A DNA stretch of 48,386 bases from Cerioporus squamosus. Lineage: Eukaryota > Basidiomycota > Agaricomycetes > Polyporales > Polyporaceae. Both the position numbers and the translations under genes were made by a program. The notes under the pieces were generated by a model. The model was not told where the DNA came from. It ran no database searches and worked only from the letters and a program-made list of their open reading frames with translations. The first letter of the stretch is position 1, and each line of letters begins with the position of its first letter. Where the stretch lies: NCBI GenBank assembly GCA_022592435.1, contig JABYQS010000238.1:1-48386 (forward strand), given 5' to 3'. Positions 1-11,495 of the stretch are shown in pieces.

Positions 1-12
1 GGGCCCGTCGAG

Positions 13-754
13 CTATGAGTTAGCGCAGAGCACCTCCGAAGCGTCGGACACGTACCAAAGCTGCCGAACCAGTTCCGCATGTGCGCCCGAATGGAGTGCG
101 CTCTGGTAGTCGACACCGGCGACGATGCCCAGGATGATCGTCACCCAGAACAGGATCGTTGCTGCAAGCCCAACGCGCCGAACCTGCGCGCGCACGTGAG
201 GGAGGTCTTCGAGGCCGGCAAAGCCTTCTACGGCGAAGCCGACCTCCGAGTCGGTCGGAAGGGATGCTTCCGAGCCGCGAACTTCGAGCGAATCTGGCTT
301 TCCGTTCTTGTTCGCCTTCGCCTCGTTCACGAGCACTTCTGTCCCTTTAGTGGCGTTGACGAGCAGCGCGCGGGTGAGCTGCAGGAGGTCGATGCCGAGG
401 GAGATGAAGCCGCCGGCGAGCGTCGTCTGGAGGTACGTCTCGAGGCTCTCGTTGGTGCGCGCGCCGGCGTCGTGCGCGGCGTGAGCGCGAAGTCCGTAGA
501 AGACAGTCCTGATACGGTTGTAGTGAGTCAATCGGTATCCTGCCGAGTATATCCGGGAAAGCGTACCGTTCTATGGTGAATACGAGGGCGCCGATGAGCA
601 CATAGTGGCGCGTCTGCGAGCGAGCCATGCGCCAGGCGAAGACCGGTACCAGGAGGGCATGGAGGACGGAGAAGAGGATCGACGGGGCGAAGTCGACGGG
701 AAATGGGGCGCCTCCGATGGGAGATGGGAACTCGTGTGTCGGCGCGGAGGTCAT
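13..754 (-). CDS. Family C-like seven-TM (GPCR-like) protein, 3' end uncertain
   Basis: The protein begins MTSAPTHEFPSPIGGAPF at 754 and shows hydrophobic segments (FAPSILFSVLHALLVPVFAW, then YVLIGALVFTIER) followed by a conserved-looking stretch LETYLQTTLAGGFISLGIDL and AATILFWVTIILGIVAGV. This resembles the basidiomycete family C-like GPCR proteins, recognised from memory, not by search. Two exons are clear: 754-567 and 508 downwards, with a 58-nt intron (donor gtacgc, acceptor atcag) that restores ERTVFYGLRA. Read straight on, the frame stops at position 13, but the last residues no longer resemble the family. A ctaac branch-like sequence and tag acceptor lie at the very edge, so the gene probably continues through another intron beyond the window. 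The role is presumed plasma-membrane sensing. Family confidence is moderate and 3' end confidence is low. Confidence 0.6.
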
Positions 755-778
755 GAGTGGATGAGGGCGGGGAAGCGG

Positions 779-3128
779 TCAATGGAGGACGAGACAGAGC
801 AGGACAGCGGAAAGGGTATTATGACGAGCCTCGTGAGCAGCAGTCATCTTAAGTATGATGGCCAGAGTGATGATGGCATGATAGGCCATGGCGATACCCG
901 ACGAAGCTGTGCCCGTCCCGGCAAGCCACAATACACTAGTACTGTCGCGTGTGGCGTGTGGCCCCGGGCCTGACAAGCAACGGCGTACATGTACAGGGTA
1001 GTGCCAAGAGCGGAGTTATGCAACATAATCATGTGTGTCCAACACCGAGCACATCGGAGGCCCAGCGCGCAGCATGGCATTGCGGCTGGGATGAGAAGCT
1101 GTGCAGTATGGGTGCTGCGTATGCTAGGATTGGTTGAGATACCGAAGTAGTGGAGGGATCGATGCCAGGTGGGGGAGGCTGTACATCTGAGGTACGCGTG
1201 CCAGCCTCTAGTAGTCCTGTGCACTTGCTGTGCACTACGAAACCCCGATAAAGCTCCTTGGCACTGGCCGAGTACGGTAGCGCTTCTGTATTCGCGAAGA
1301 GATTCGACGCACTTACGAGTACAGGGTGGCTAAACAGGGTTGCAGTTTGACAACGACATGCGCAGCAGCGCGGACACTGGCGGCGGCGTGGAGATCAGCA
1401 ATCAGCGCACGAAGAGCGCGAGGACGCCAGCCCTTGTGACTCGTGCAAGCAACGACTGCTGCGGCTCTTTGGGAGATGAATTGAGATCGAACCCGCATTG
1501 TTACGTTCTGACCTGCAGCACTCTCCCGCCCTGCATGCCAGGCTGCGATCACCGTGCCTCGAGTACGACCGGGAACTGCGGACGCGCAGCGACGAAGTGG
1601 TCCTTATACTTAGCCCTACTCGTACTCGCGTACGTCCCATCCCTCGGCGAGCCGTCGCCTGCGGGTCGCGCTGTCACGTAACCGGAATATGTGACAGAAT
1701 AGGCCGCTGCTTCAGCCCTGAAAGCATCTCTCGCATCTATGACACCCGTTACTGGATATTTCAGCGCACGCGAGGAGGAAAGGAACATATAGAATGCGTA
1801 CTTTGGTAAGCAAGATCTTGGCTACGCACAATGAGCGAACAGCCCGACTTAGTACAGATGAATTCCAGAGGATACTAATGAGGGTGAAGCACATAAGAGT
1901 GATGGCTATGAGTATGATCGCGGTTGCTGTGCGCTTGATGCCCTTCAAACTACAGCGGGTCAGCACACGTACGTTCAGGCATGTAAGCCACGCACAAGAG
2001 AACATACGCTGCTACTGCAGCGAGCACGGTGCAGAACCCTTCCGTATCATCAGCGTGGGTATCATGTATCGTTCGTCCATACATACCGACATTCATGGTG
2101 GAAAGCGCGATGTTCACCTTTCAGGTAGGGCTCCTGGAACATAACAGTCAATGCGACCTGACCTTGGTGCACCGACAGAACCTCCGACAAATTCGCCAGA
2201 GCGGCCGGTGAGATGTTCGGTTGGGTAGTCTTAGCCCAAGACGCCAAACTTGAGCCGGGATCCATGAGAGCGTGAGCTGAGGATATGGAGAAGAGGAGGA
2301 GACACGTCTCAGCGCGATATCTGCGACGAACCAACCCAAGCGGGTATGCATATCAGGGTTATGTCGTAAATGAGAAGAAGCCTGCGCATAGAACTGCGAT
2401 AACAGTACAATTGACAGCTACGTTGAGATGGAGACGATGCGGCGCAGGCGGCGTACCATTGCTCCCGCGGGATGTCTTGCGCTCGACATATCATGTCCTC
2501 ACGACAGTTGGCCGGAGCTATGAGAAGCGCAGCCATGGATTCGTAGATTGCCTTGCTGTGGAGGTAATGCGAAGAGCGCAATTAACAGTAAGAGCTGGAC
2601 AAACAGGTGACCGAGAGATGGTAGGCGGAGCCGGAGAAGTGGACAAATCTCTTGAAGCATTCGTATATGGTCCACGTAGAGGCTGAGACGATAGATTGTA
2701 TCGTGCGTAGCTACTCGGGGTAGACGGCTGTAGCTCAACGTCGTTCTGACCGTAGCCAAAGCGGAGGCGAGGTTGAGCAGCTTCACCGGAGGACCAGGCG
2801 CATATCACGTACCATACTGACATCCGTCTCGCAGCTCATGTAACTAATCTAACCTCGCAAACCAATCCGAGATGCCATCCCCTCCCTGCAATTGACCATA
2901 TCGTCCTGTTCTGAGGGCCGTGATCTTCGATTTCCGTACAGACAGCTCCCAGTAGATCCGCGAGAGAACTAGCACGATGTCAGACCAGTCGAGAGACCGA
3001 GAAGAAACAAGAGAGCTTTGGGAGAGAAATTGATAGAGGCAGGGAGCGTCGTCATCGTCGTGGTCGTGGTCGTCGTCTGGCTTGTCGATAAAGCCTGTCA
3101 TAATCGGAGTTTCAACGAGAGTTAACAC
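779..3128 (-). pseudogene. Decayed multi-TM protein fragments
   Basis: The minus strand holds several short hydrophobic open stretches that never join into a convincing gene: AMAYHAIITLAIILKM near 850-900, TATAIILIAITLMCFTLI near 1880-1930, PALANLSEVLSVHQ near 2170-2210, and LGHLFVQLLLLIALFAL near 2580-2640. The upper part (2850-3128) has an acidic KPDDDHDHDDDD run. The segments resemble the membrane helices and loops of basidiomycete-specific multi-TM proteins in order and character. I could not find a start, consistent splice sites or an uninterrupted frame. I infer a degenerate membrane-protein gene, possibly related to the intact neighbour at 13-754. Other explanations, including chance hydrophobic ORFs, remain possible. 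Confidence 0.25.
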
Positions 3129-4010
3129 TCATAAGCAACTGCATCTAAGCTTTATCAACTCGCCTTCTAGGCTCTAAACGCCTTCGCTCATGCTCGCGGT
3201 CGCGGTCGCGGTCGTTCCTCCTCTAGCCTCTGATACGCAGAGTACTTACAAAGAAACTCGTAATCATGAGGTTCACTACGCTTCACTGCTTGAACATGCC
3301 GATCTCCATCCGAAGACCAAGGTAAGTAGCGCGAGTCCGATTGACTCCGGCTCTAGCGGATCCGGAAGACTCACTGCACGCAACTGCACGTTCACGTTCT
3401 TGAACTCAATGTACTAAACCGCGAACCTGGAGCTCGAGGTCAGGAGGACGGTCTGTGCGAATAGCTCCAGGGTGTCAGCCGAAGGCACCACCTTTCTAGG
3501 TAAGGGTGTAGCGTGGTTTGCTGCTGGTCCTTCCTGACGTCTTTTGACACACCACGGATTCTGGGCTGTTAGCAGTGTTTGCATCGGAGGTCGCCGTAAG
3601 CAGAAGACCAGCTTCCATTCGCACTTCAGTCATCTGCTAATCGACCCTGAGGATCGTCGTATATATGTGATCCGAATCACAATACGGGCGCACGATGGCT
3701 ATCGCTCATGGGTTGTACAATGGAGTCAATCGACGGAGTGACATGGTCCCGCGTGTGAGCAACTGAACCATCATTGTATGTTCTATTCTGTCACAAGTAT
3801 TATGCTCTCGCATACATGGCTTACGATCGCAGTCAGGCAGCGCGTCCCGGGAGCATTGTGGTTCTCATATCTCCGCGCAATTCACGGGCCTGGCACGCCG
3901 CCGGTTGGGGACGCATGTCTGCGAGCAAGTCAGCGCCAACTCGTGAGTGATTGATGAGACTCACCGTACTCGTCTTCTAACAGGCATATGCTGTTAGAAT
4001 TCCATCCAGT

Positions 4011-4295
4011 TCACACGAGTGAGCAGACCTGGGGATATCGTGTAAGTGCGTCAGCTCCTCTTCCCCGTCTCGCACGACATGGCAAACCTACCCCGTGGCC
4101 TGCGGGTGGTACGCGTACGCAGATGCACTCAGGACCGCCGCCGCAGTCTTTGTCGGACTTGCAAATGAAACCGATCGAGCAAGTATCGCGGCGGGCTTCC
4201 AAGGAGCTGGGTATTCCCATGACACTGTCGACGTTAGCCACCATGAGGCCGAGGGCGAGTCCGGCCAGGGCGAGGTTGAAGTTGATGAGTTGCAT
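4011..4295 (-). CDS. Small secreted cysteine-rich protein, short paralogue
   Basis: The start codon at 4295 opens a hydrophobic signal peptide (NLALAGLALGLMV) followed by a likely cleavage region near VMGIPSS. The mature part holds six cysteines (DTC, FIC, KDC, EC, IC, VC), a count typical of disulfide-knotted peptides. Two exons are proposed: 4295-4092 and 4028-4011. The intron uses gtaggt and cccag and places VCSLV and a stop at the end, about 73 residues in all. Compared with the paralogue at 5624-6051, the stop falls where that gene has a cysteine codon, and the rest of the second domain is degenerate. It may be a working six-cysteine peptide or a truncated relic. The function is unknown; the family is a secreted basidiomycete peptide with no name I recognise. 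Confidence 0.55.
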   Translation of the reverse strand: MQLINFNLALAGLALGLMVANVDSVMGIPSSLEARRDTCSIGFICKSDKDCGGGPECICVRVPPAGHGVGLPCRARRGRGADALTRYPQVCSLV

Positions 4296-5623
4296 GTCGT
4301 AAACTAGGGGTGGCAAAGTGGACAAGATCAGCAACGAGGTGAGCCACGTGAGAGCGGCAGATTAAGCTCACTCAGCTTGACCGTAGGAGTACTCGTTCGC
4401 GAAGGGTATTGGGTACGTTCTGCAGAACGGCGAAGTGCGACACCTCTTAAGTACTCCTAGGGGCGGCTATATGACCTCCTTGTTTTGTGCGGTGAGCAGA
4501 GCGTCCGATTTGATGATGTATTTCGCTCACGTATCCTTCCAGGTTCGGCGATAAGTATAGTCACTTCGACATCTGTACGATCCTACCAGGGGTTGAGTTG
4601 CAAGCTACAGAAGCGCCGCCGGGTCAGGTTGTCCCCGTTGCTCGGTACGCACCGTTGCTTCCGCTGACCGTGGTACTGACACTAACACCCGATGTTCAGA
4701 ACAAGTACCTTCACTCCTCGATCGGCATAGAAGGTCTTTGGGAACAGCTGCAATGCACTGGCGTAAATCCCAGGCCGGCCTCCGAGTCCCAGACTCCATA
4801 CAGAACCAAGTAAGCTACAAGCGACACGTTTAGAGCTGTTGGAAGGCTCGGAGCGGGTCCCGGCTCGTAGCATGCCGGTGCCGACTCCTCCTATTGGCAA
4901 CCAACCACGATTGTGCGGGAACTTGATATACGTGCCTTCGCCGCACAGGCAACGGTGCGTGCTCTGCACACTTCCGCGCACGGCATATGAACGGTACAAG
5001 TCATTCGATGGGATTACCATGTGCCGCTTCAGCCTAGAAAGCGTTCGAGAGCTGAAGACACGCCGCCGCCGCCTCATTCTGGTCCTGGTACGCTAGAACG
5101 TGATTCTTGGACCCGGTACGTACACATATGCAGAATAAGTCCAGTGACTACCTTCCTCACAGATGGCCTCCTCGCTCACTGCTCGACTCCTCGAATCGAA
5201 CGCAGATTCGCCGCAGTCAAGTTAGGCTGAACCAAGCACGATACAAGGCAATGCCAATGCTCTTCGAAGCGTCACGTACCATACACGTCTCACGCAACAT
5301 CTCTCGCATCTCCCTCGTCTGCCAATCAATGTTGATCATCGATCATATAGAGCAGTCTGTCTGTGTTCCGTCGGAATACGGGTGCACAATGGTTATTAGT
5401 GATGGGCTGTGCAAACTGCCAAGAGTCAATCGACGGAGTAACATGCCAGAGCCCGTCCGTGATCAACTAGAACATCACTGTATGTTCTATTCCATCGCAA
5501 GTGTCTTTGTTCCGCATACAAGGCTTACAATTGCGTTCAGGCCAAATCAGCACAGGCATTGAGGTCACGGTCCTCATGCCCTCAAGAAACCTCTGCGCAA
5601 TGCACCGGCCCGGTGACACGCCG

Positions 5624-6051
5624 TCATACGGGCGGGGCGCATCTCTGCGAGCGAGTCAGTGCCGACCCGTAGCCTGTAGTGGTCAATCATTGAGACTCAC
5701 CTTAGTGACTTTCTCACAGAACCATTTGAATGTGGTCCCTCCAGCGCACACAGCGCAGTCGGTATCGTCCATGCACGCCTTGGCGATACACACCGGTGAG
5801 CAGAGCTGGGAGGAGTCGGGCAAGTGTGTCAGCTCCTCTTTCCTGTCTTGCGGTAGCAAACCTACCCCGCCGCCTCCGGGTGCAGTGAATGCGCAAACGC
5901 ACTGGCTGCCGCAGTTGTCGTCATTCGTGCACTCTTGGCTTGAGCAAATATCACGGGATTCCAAGGAGCTGGGTGCTCCCATGACGCCATCGACGTTGAC
6001 CGCCATGAGGCCGAGGCCGACCACGACCAAGTTGATGGTGATGAGGCGCAT
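5624..6051 (-). CDS. Small secreted cysteine-rich protein, two-domain paralogue
   Basis: Three exons (6051-5866, 5805-5701, 5644-5624) join in frame through introns with gtaggt/cccag and gtgagt/cgcag signals, each with a ctgac branch site, and give 103 residues. The start MRLITINLVVVGLGLMA is a signal peptide, with likely cleavage near VMG-APSS. The mature protein has twelve cysteines in two similar halves. The first half holds DIC, EC, NC, QC and VC before a glycine run and then LC. The second holds VC, AC, DC, VC, FC and a final RC. Such proteins are exported and disulfide-rich; roles in defence, signalling or host interaction are possible but not shown. It is the better preserved member of a tandem pair. 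Confidence 0.7.
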
Positions 6052-7129
6052 GCTGTGAGCCAGGTGTACATGGACAAGGTCAGCAATGGTGTGAGCGACG
6101 CGACAGCATATTCCGCTCACTCAGTGTGACTGTAGGACTCCGTCGCAGAGGGTGTTGGGCACTTGATGCAGAAAGCCGGACTACAACACCTCTTATGTGT
6201 TTCTGGGGCGGCTACAAGATCTCCTCGTTCGGGACGGCGAGGAGCAAGTGAGGTGAGCGTGTTCAGATCTCCGAATCGAAGATGTATTTCGCTCAAGGAT
6301 TAATTCCTCCAGGTCGGGCGATATCTTCCCTTCAATACCTGCCTGTCAGTGCCTGATCCTGCCAGGGGTTGAGTCGAAAGCTTCACAAGTACCGCCGAAT
6401 CAGATCGACCCTGTTCTTCCGGTACGCATCGTCGACCAACACCTGATGACAAGGGCACAGATCTTCGTTCCTCGACATAGAAGGCCTTTTGGAACGGCTG
6501 CCACCTAATGGCGTGCATCCCGGACAGTCCTAAACGGCAGCTTCCGGTATGCGTTCAGACGTCTCCCCAAGAAGCTTGCGACGAGCGAGGAAGGCTCCAG
6601 TCGGGTCGGTGCCGACTACTCCTAGTGGCAGCCTAACCACGATCGTACGGGAAGACATAAACGCCTTTGCCGCATAGGCAACGTTGCGTATTCTACCCAC
6701 CCTCCCGCCGCATGCTGACGGTACGAATCATTCAATGGGATTACCTACGTGCCACGTTGGCAGCCTAGAACGCCCTCGAGAACCGAAGACACGCCGCCAC
6801 CTCCTGCTGGCTCTTGGACGCGACATGTACATACATGGCAGTGAAGTCTAGTAACTACCACCTAGGACTAGTGGTGTCCTCGTTCACTGCTCGACTCCTC
6901 GATCGAACGCTTCGCCACAGTCAAAGCAGGCCGAGCCAAGCACAATACAAGGCAATACCATTGCTCCTCGAAGCGTCACGTACAGCACACGTCTCACTCA
7001 ACACGTACGGGACAATCCGAGGCCAACGGGGCCTGTCCGAACGCGGCGCACTGCATACGTCCATGATTCGGGCTCACAGACAGAGGGTATGATCATCGTC
7101 TTCCCAGGTACGCAGCGTGTTCATATCAT

Positions 7130-7425
7130 CGTCCCGACCCTTTTTTTTACAGAAGTATAACACAACGTCACGAACACTTGGATCCTCGCAAGTGACGCAA
7201 GCTGAAACTACCAGAGTAGACCCGACACTGGCTCCTCAAGGGAGGTTCGTTGCCCCGTCGAACAACACATTCAGCCATGCTGCGAGCCGGAATCCCTGCT
7301 TCGCAAGCTGCAGATCTATCTTCAACCACGCGCATGTCGGGTCAGCGGAGAGCGTGTGGGAACGAGGTGCTCCTACGACTCACTACCGGGATCGCGCTAG
7401 CGAAGTACGTCCCGCTGCACAGGTC
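7130..7425. repeat. Diverged copy of interspersed repeat B
   Basis: This stretch matches 13020-13260 and, in part, 10757-10910. Shared blocks include the gggaggttcgttgccccg region, the cttcgcaagctgcagatcta region and a conserved end around tcccgctgc. It is more diverged than the other two copies. A run of eight T residues sits at about 7140. Short open frames on both strands are not convincing genes. Confidence 0.6.
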
Positions 7426-7477
7426 TTGCCCTGTCTGGAAATCGAAAACGACGGACTTGTGTCACGGAGTCTCAGTA

Positions 7478-8041
7478 CTAGGCTCTGAAGTGTGTCAGAA
7501 GAGGTCGAGAGGACGTACGCAGTCGAACGCGTTGGACTCGGCCGCCCAGACGAGAGGGCACGCGAGCGGGGTGATCGCTCGGCAGACCGATGTGCGTGAA
7601 CGAGGGCCTTGAGCTCCCTCTCGAGGATCTCACCCGGCGGAGATCGCTTGGACAAGGGTTCGGTCGGGGAGGAGCAGCTGATCCAGGATGCTGCCTCCGA
7701 CTTGAACGCCCCCGTCTGTTACGGCGTGAGGTGATAGATATCAGTATATGAGCAGATAAGTAGGCAGTGGCGGCTACCTTGATCTCAGCGACGAGGTCGT
7801 TAGCGTACTGCTGCGGGGTGCCGCCGTGGCTCTGGTCGATATGCTTGGTGACCATTCCCGTGTCTGAGACCTAGTTGGTGAGCATTTTGCGTGAGGTCGG
7901 GCTTCGACTCACCCCAGACCTGACGCAATAGATAGATTAGCCAGGAGATCGCAAGTGCCGACGACGGAGATACATACCGCATGTAGGTTCGTAGAACTCG
8001 ACCACTTCGCTCCTCTCCACAGCGCCGGGTTCACTCAACTC
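7478..8041 (-). pseudogene. S1/P1 nuclease C-terminal relic
   Basis: Minus-strand exons assemble into the conserved C-terminal half of an S1/P1-type zinc endonuclease. STNLHA (exon ending at 7978) joins through a 7-nt micro-exon (7919-7913) to give the zinc-site motif NLHAVWDTGMV. Exons 7863-7778 and 7715 downwards continue with GGTPQQYANDLVAEIK and TGAFKSEAASWISC. A later piece, ACPLVWAAESNAFDC, is the family's usual tail but lies in a shifted frame. The N-terminal two thirds, with the first tryptophan and the GDxHQPLH motif, are not intact; only a frame-shifted echo (GELSEPGAVER) is visible. The family is secreted and cleaves single-stranded nucleic acid. This copy is read as a dead, truncated gene. 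Confidence 0.6.
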
Positions 8042-8725
8042 ACCCCAGGCGAAGGCCGCATTCTACGTCTTTCACGCCGCGCCCGAGTATCTCGCGGCTG
8101 CGTTCCTCCTCTCGTTGGATACACACCGCATCTTTGACACAGGCCTCTGGGGCGACAGGCGGTTCCGCGATCCGAAGCTCAAGGTCTGAATCCCCTGTAT
8201 CGTCATCTAGCGACGTTCTGGTGTCGCTTACTCGAGCAGATGCCCGGTTGTCGTCAGCTGAGAGGGTCGTGCTATTGCTTTCAGTGGCGCGCAGACAATG
8301 GGGTATGGAGCTAGACTGCGGATGAGCGATATCACGTACATGGAACCCGAGTAGTATTGAGGGATGTTGGTCAACGTGCTGGCGACGCCCCGACAATGGA
8401 TGTTCAGTGGCAGTCAGAAAGGTGTTCCGTTTAATTAATCATCCGACGAACGAGGTGCACTCTGCGAGGAGATCTAGTAGCATAGGATAAATAAGTAGTA
8501 CAATTCTCAATTCGGAAGGGACGAATAGACTTACAAGCAGAACTGTACATTCCATGCTCTCAAGAAATGCATCACGTAGTGCGGGAACGTTCCCAGGTGA
8601 ATTGGACACTAACACTGCTGGTTCAATGGAGTCGAGAAGGAGTCGAGAAGTAGTCTGTACTCCACGTACAAGTGAAGCGGAAGGAGAGGTAGCGCAATGG
8701 ATGTCTTGCGGACCGAGGACAGAAT
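8042..8725. other. Non-coding stretch with a copy of repeat C
   Basis: The interval lies between the nuclease relic and the dynamin-like pseudogene. Positions 8420-8625 match 13700-13930; shared anchors are tagcataggata and gcatcacgtagtgcggga. Open frames here are short and have no recognised domain. No promoter or terminator can be supported. Confidence 0.5.
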
Positions 8726-10576
8726 CTACACTCTGAAGTTCTCCAGGTGCCTCCTGATCTTCTCGAGCTTACGACGCTGATTCTGAAGGCGTATCCTCGT
8801 CTGTGCGATGCTCGGGTCTTCAGCAAGGAGCTTCTGCAACCGTTGCGACGCATCCGCGCTGCCGATCTCGAGTTTCTGGAGCAAGTACCCTTGGAGACTG
8901 TTGACGAAGTCTTCCACCAAGTCCCGTTGAATGGTGATGGGTATTACGTCTGTGACGCGCTGCAAAAGTTGACGGACATTAGCTCTGGCGCAATGAATTC
9001 CCCAAGCGATACCTAGGCACAAAGTCTGACAGACTGACACACCTTGTAGGCAACCTGGAAGTAACTCCGAACGCCAGCCATGACCTTCAGCTCGTCGTCA
9101 TACTCGACCTCGTCTCGAAAATTGCCGGGATGTAAGAGGCGTGGGAGGTCTACAGCAGTGACATATTGATACGCAGGAATCGCACGAAGGGCTCTGACCG
9201 CCTCGGCTTCATAGTCTATCGCAGGAGCAGCTGGAGCTGGACGGCGAAGTTAACATGACTCCTCCCATGAATATATAGCTCAGCTGCCCACCTGGAAAAG
9301 CGCGTTGTTTCGACTTGGAAGTCGGTTTAGGGCTCAAAGGTGGTGTGGCTGGCTCAGAGGCTTGGTACGCGATGTACGTGTACTGGCGGCAGTGGACACT
9401 TCGATAGTAATCCAGCCAATCCTGGTAGGTCGTCCCAAGGTGATGTGCATTCTGAGTCCAATAGGGCGGTTCCTCCCGTTTCAAGACCCCGCTTAGTTTG
9501 CCCGTGCTTCGACTGACGTACTCCTCCAGTTGGTGTCTCGGAATGAGGCTAGTGACGAAGTGCCAGTCAGAAGATGATACCCGTATCGCCAGGGTTTACA
9601 TACGATATGTCCTGCTTCAGCAGAGGGAAGCGGCCGAAGTGTTCACTGACTTTCTCTCCGAGGACTTCGTCGACGATGCCTTGTACATGCACGAAGCATT
9701 GCTGTGCGGGATCGGACCACTGCTTGACGAACGTCTTGATAAGCTGCACGTTGGCTTCATAGGGAACATAAGCAAGGATCTCCCAGCCGGTGCACCTGCA
9801 AATCCGTTTTCCAATGAGCTGGGAGCACGGAGGAACATCGATATGTCTCACCTCTTTATCACATCCCGTACGTCGAACAGACCGATAACGACATTGTCGT
9901 CCTTGGACAAGGCGAGAGCTCTCCGTCGTATCATGTCGTCTGTATCTATCGCGTACTTCCTGTCCATGCGATCCGAGTGTGCGTCATCGTCCTTCTGACA
10001 GTCGGGCTCGCCTGGATCGGTGTACTCCCCAGGATTTTCGAAGGGTCGGAAGTCCGGAGCACTGTGGCGAGTGGCCCATCGGAACGAGCGATACGCATCC
10101 CTGCTGCGGTGCACGAAGGACTTGTCCTCGCTGCGGCCATATACGAACGCTTGCATGTCTGTATAGAACTTCGCGATTCGCTGGACCACCTCCCCTACAC
10201 CGTCCGACAGTATCTCGGGAAGCTTGCTAAGCTCGAGAAGGCACGTCATAAGCAACTTGTTCGCCTGCTCGTGAAGCCTAGGGAGTCTGCGACATAACAG
10301 GACGATCAGTCCCGTCCCGAACCCAGTTCGAGGGCGGAGAAGCTGCCACTAACGCGGCATCAAGGAGCTTCATTAGAAGCCGGCTCAGGTCGCGCACGAG
10401 CGAGTGGACTCCGAGACGATCGCGACCGCCGACATCCTTCCATGGAGCGACGACATTGAAGACTTGAGTCGCGATTACCTGCAACTCCTGCGCAGTGATA
10501 TCACGCTCGCGCTCGTCATCCTTCGGCAATCTCACGGCATAGTATCCTAACGAGAGCCGATGCTTGTCGCTCTTCC

Positions 10577-10745
10577 CTCGAAGATCTCTTGCTAAAGCTT
10601 GCGCTTACTGCTTGAGCCGCCGTCCACCATATCGGCTTTGGTCACGACGCCTGGGCAGAAGCACCACTGCAGTTAAACCAGGCTGTACTGCGCATCGTAG
10701 ATGAGACGTACATATGGTACGCTTTCCGTGCGGGTCCTTCTCCCT
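10577..10745. repeat. Duplicated dynamin exon, copy A
   Basis: About 165 bp nearly match 11325-11495. Both encode the GVVTK(A/T)DMVDGG region of the dynamin pseudogene on the minus strand. This copy continues into the rest of the gene but has a stop (10592-10594) in place of what looks like glutamine. Confidence 0.8.
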
Positions 10746-10756
10746 CGCGACGCGGA

Positions 10757-11321
10757 GGGCCGGAACCCTGCTGCTTCGCAAGCTGCAGATCTATCTTCAG
10801 CCACGCGCATGCAGAGTAAGCGGATAGTCCGTGGGAAGGTGTCGCACTACTCACCACTGTGATCGCTTTCGCAGAAGTATGTCCCGCTGCCCACCTATGT
10901 ACGGTCCATCGGGTAGGTACACATGTACATAGGCTTGCAACACTCGAATACGCACGTACCCAATGACATACCTCCCTGAAGCATTCGATTCACCAGAACC
11001 TCCCTTCCCTCCCTGTAACCAACCGAGATGTCTTGTTCAGAGCGACGATAGCGGAGCAAGGTTCCAGGAGAGACATCAGAGAATAAAGACAGAAGGTCGC
11101 GTCTCGGTCAGCATGCTATATTGCCGTATTATGCTGCCAGAAGTGGTTACTGATGCGAGGATCAGAACGTCGTCGATGTCGTCGTCCGGCTTGTTGAGCG
11201 TCGCGAGTGGGCAGCGCCACTCCGCCATCACCTTCGACGCGTGACGTCACGCGTCAACGCCCGTTCAGTTCAAGCGAAGATAGGTACGCCGACGACGACA
11301 GCACTCACTCGGACCAGCAGT
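10757..11321. repeat. Interspersed repeat B, copy inserted in the dynamin gene
   Basis: This block nearly matches 13116-13695 base for base, with a few substitutions and small indels. It separates the two copies of a dynamin exon and has no place in the GTPase reading frame. It contains a 20-bp perfect palindrome at 11236-11255. On the minus strand it can encode a stretch with NKPDDDIDDVLILASV, so it may derive from a gene. No terminal repeats typical of a transposon were seen. Confidence 0.8.
11236..11255. repeat. 20-bp perfect palindrome with a CRE core
   Basis: The sequence gacgcgtgacgtcacgcgtc equals its own reverse complement and holds the ATF/CREB site tgacgtca at its centre. The same 20 bp recur at 13612-13631 in the sister repeat. 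Confidence 0.8.
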
Positions 11322-11324
11322 CTT

Positions 11325-11495
11325 CGAAGATCTCTTGCTAAACTTGCGCTTACTGCTTGAGCCGCCGTCCACCATATCGGTTTTGGTCACGACGCCTGGG
11401 CAGAAGCAGCAGTTCAATGAGTTCAGACCATGCATCGTAGAGACGTACATATGGTGCGCTTTCCGTGCGGGTCCTTCTCCCTCGCGAACCGCATG
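11325..11495. repeat. Duplicated dynamin exon, copy A'
   Basis: Second copy of the G4-motif exon, upstream on the minus strand and joined to the N-terminal G domain. It ends at the boundary with repeat B and lacks one C present in the other copy, which changes the downstream frame. Confidence 0.8.

Larger units (their letters stand above)
3540..7090. repeat. Tandem duplication, two units of about 1.7 kb
   Basis: Unit A (about 3540-5300) and unit B (about 5300-7090) match along their length with an offset of 1.70-1.75 kb. Anchor pairs are gagtcaatcgacggagt at 3722 and 5425, the secreted-protein genes at about 4011-4295 and 5624-6051, the ctcactcag stretch with a following cacctctta block at 4370-4450 and 6118-6195, and cactgctcgactcctcga at 5178 and 6885. 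The copies are clearly diverged, with many substitutions and small indels, so the duplication is not recent. Each unit carries one small secreted cysteine-rich protein gene on the minus strand. Outside those genes I see no further coding sequence. The exact ends are approximate. Confidence 0.75.

Noticed and set aside
1480..1510. B-box-like sequence ggttcgatct on the minus strand
   Set aside because: No pairing T stem, A box or acceptor arm is found around it.
10757..11321. Repeat B considered as a DNA transposon
   Set aside because: No terminal inverted repeats or transposase were found; the flanking 165-bp duplication is far longer than a normal target-site duplication.
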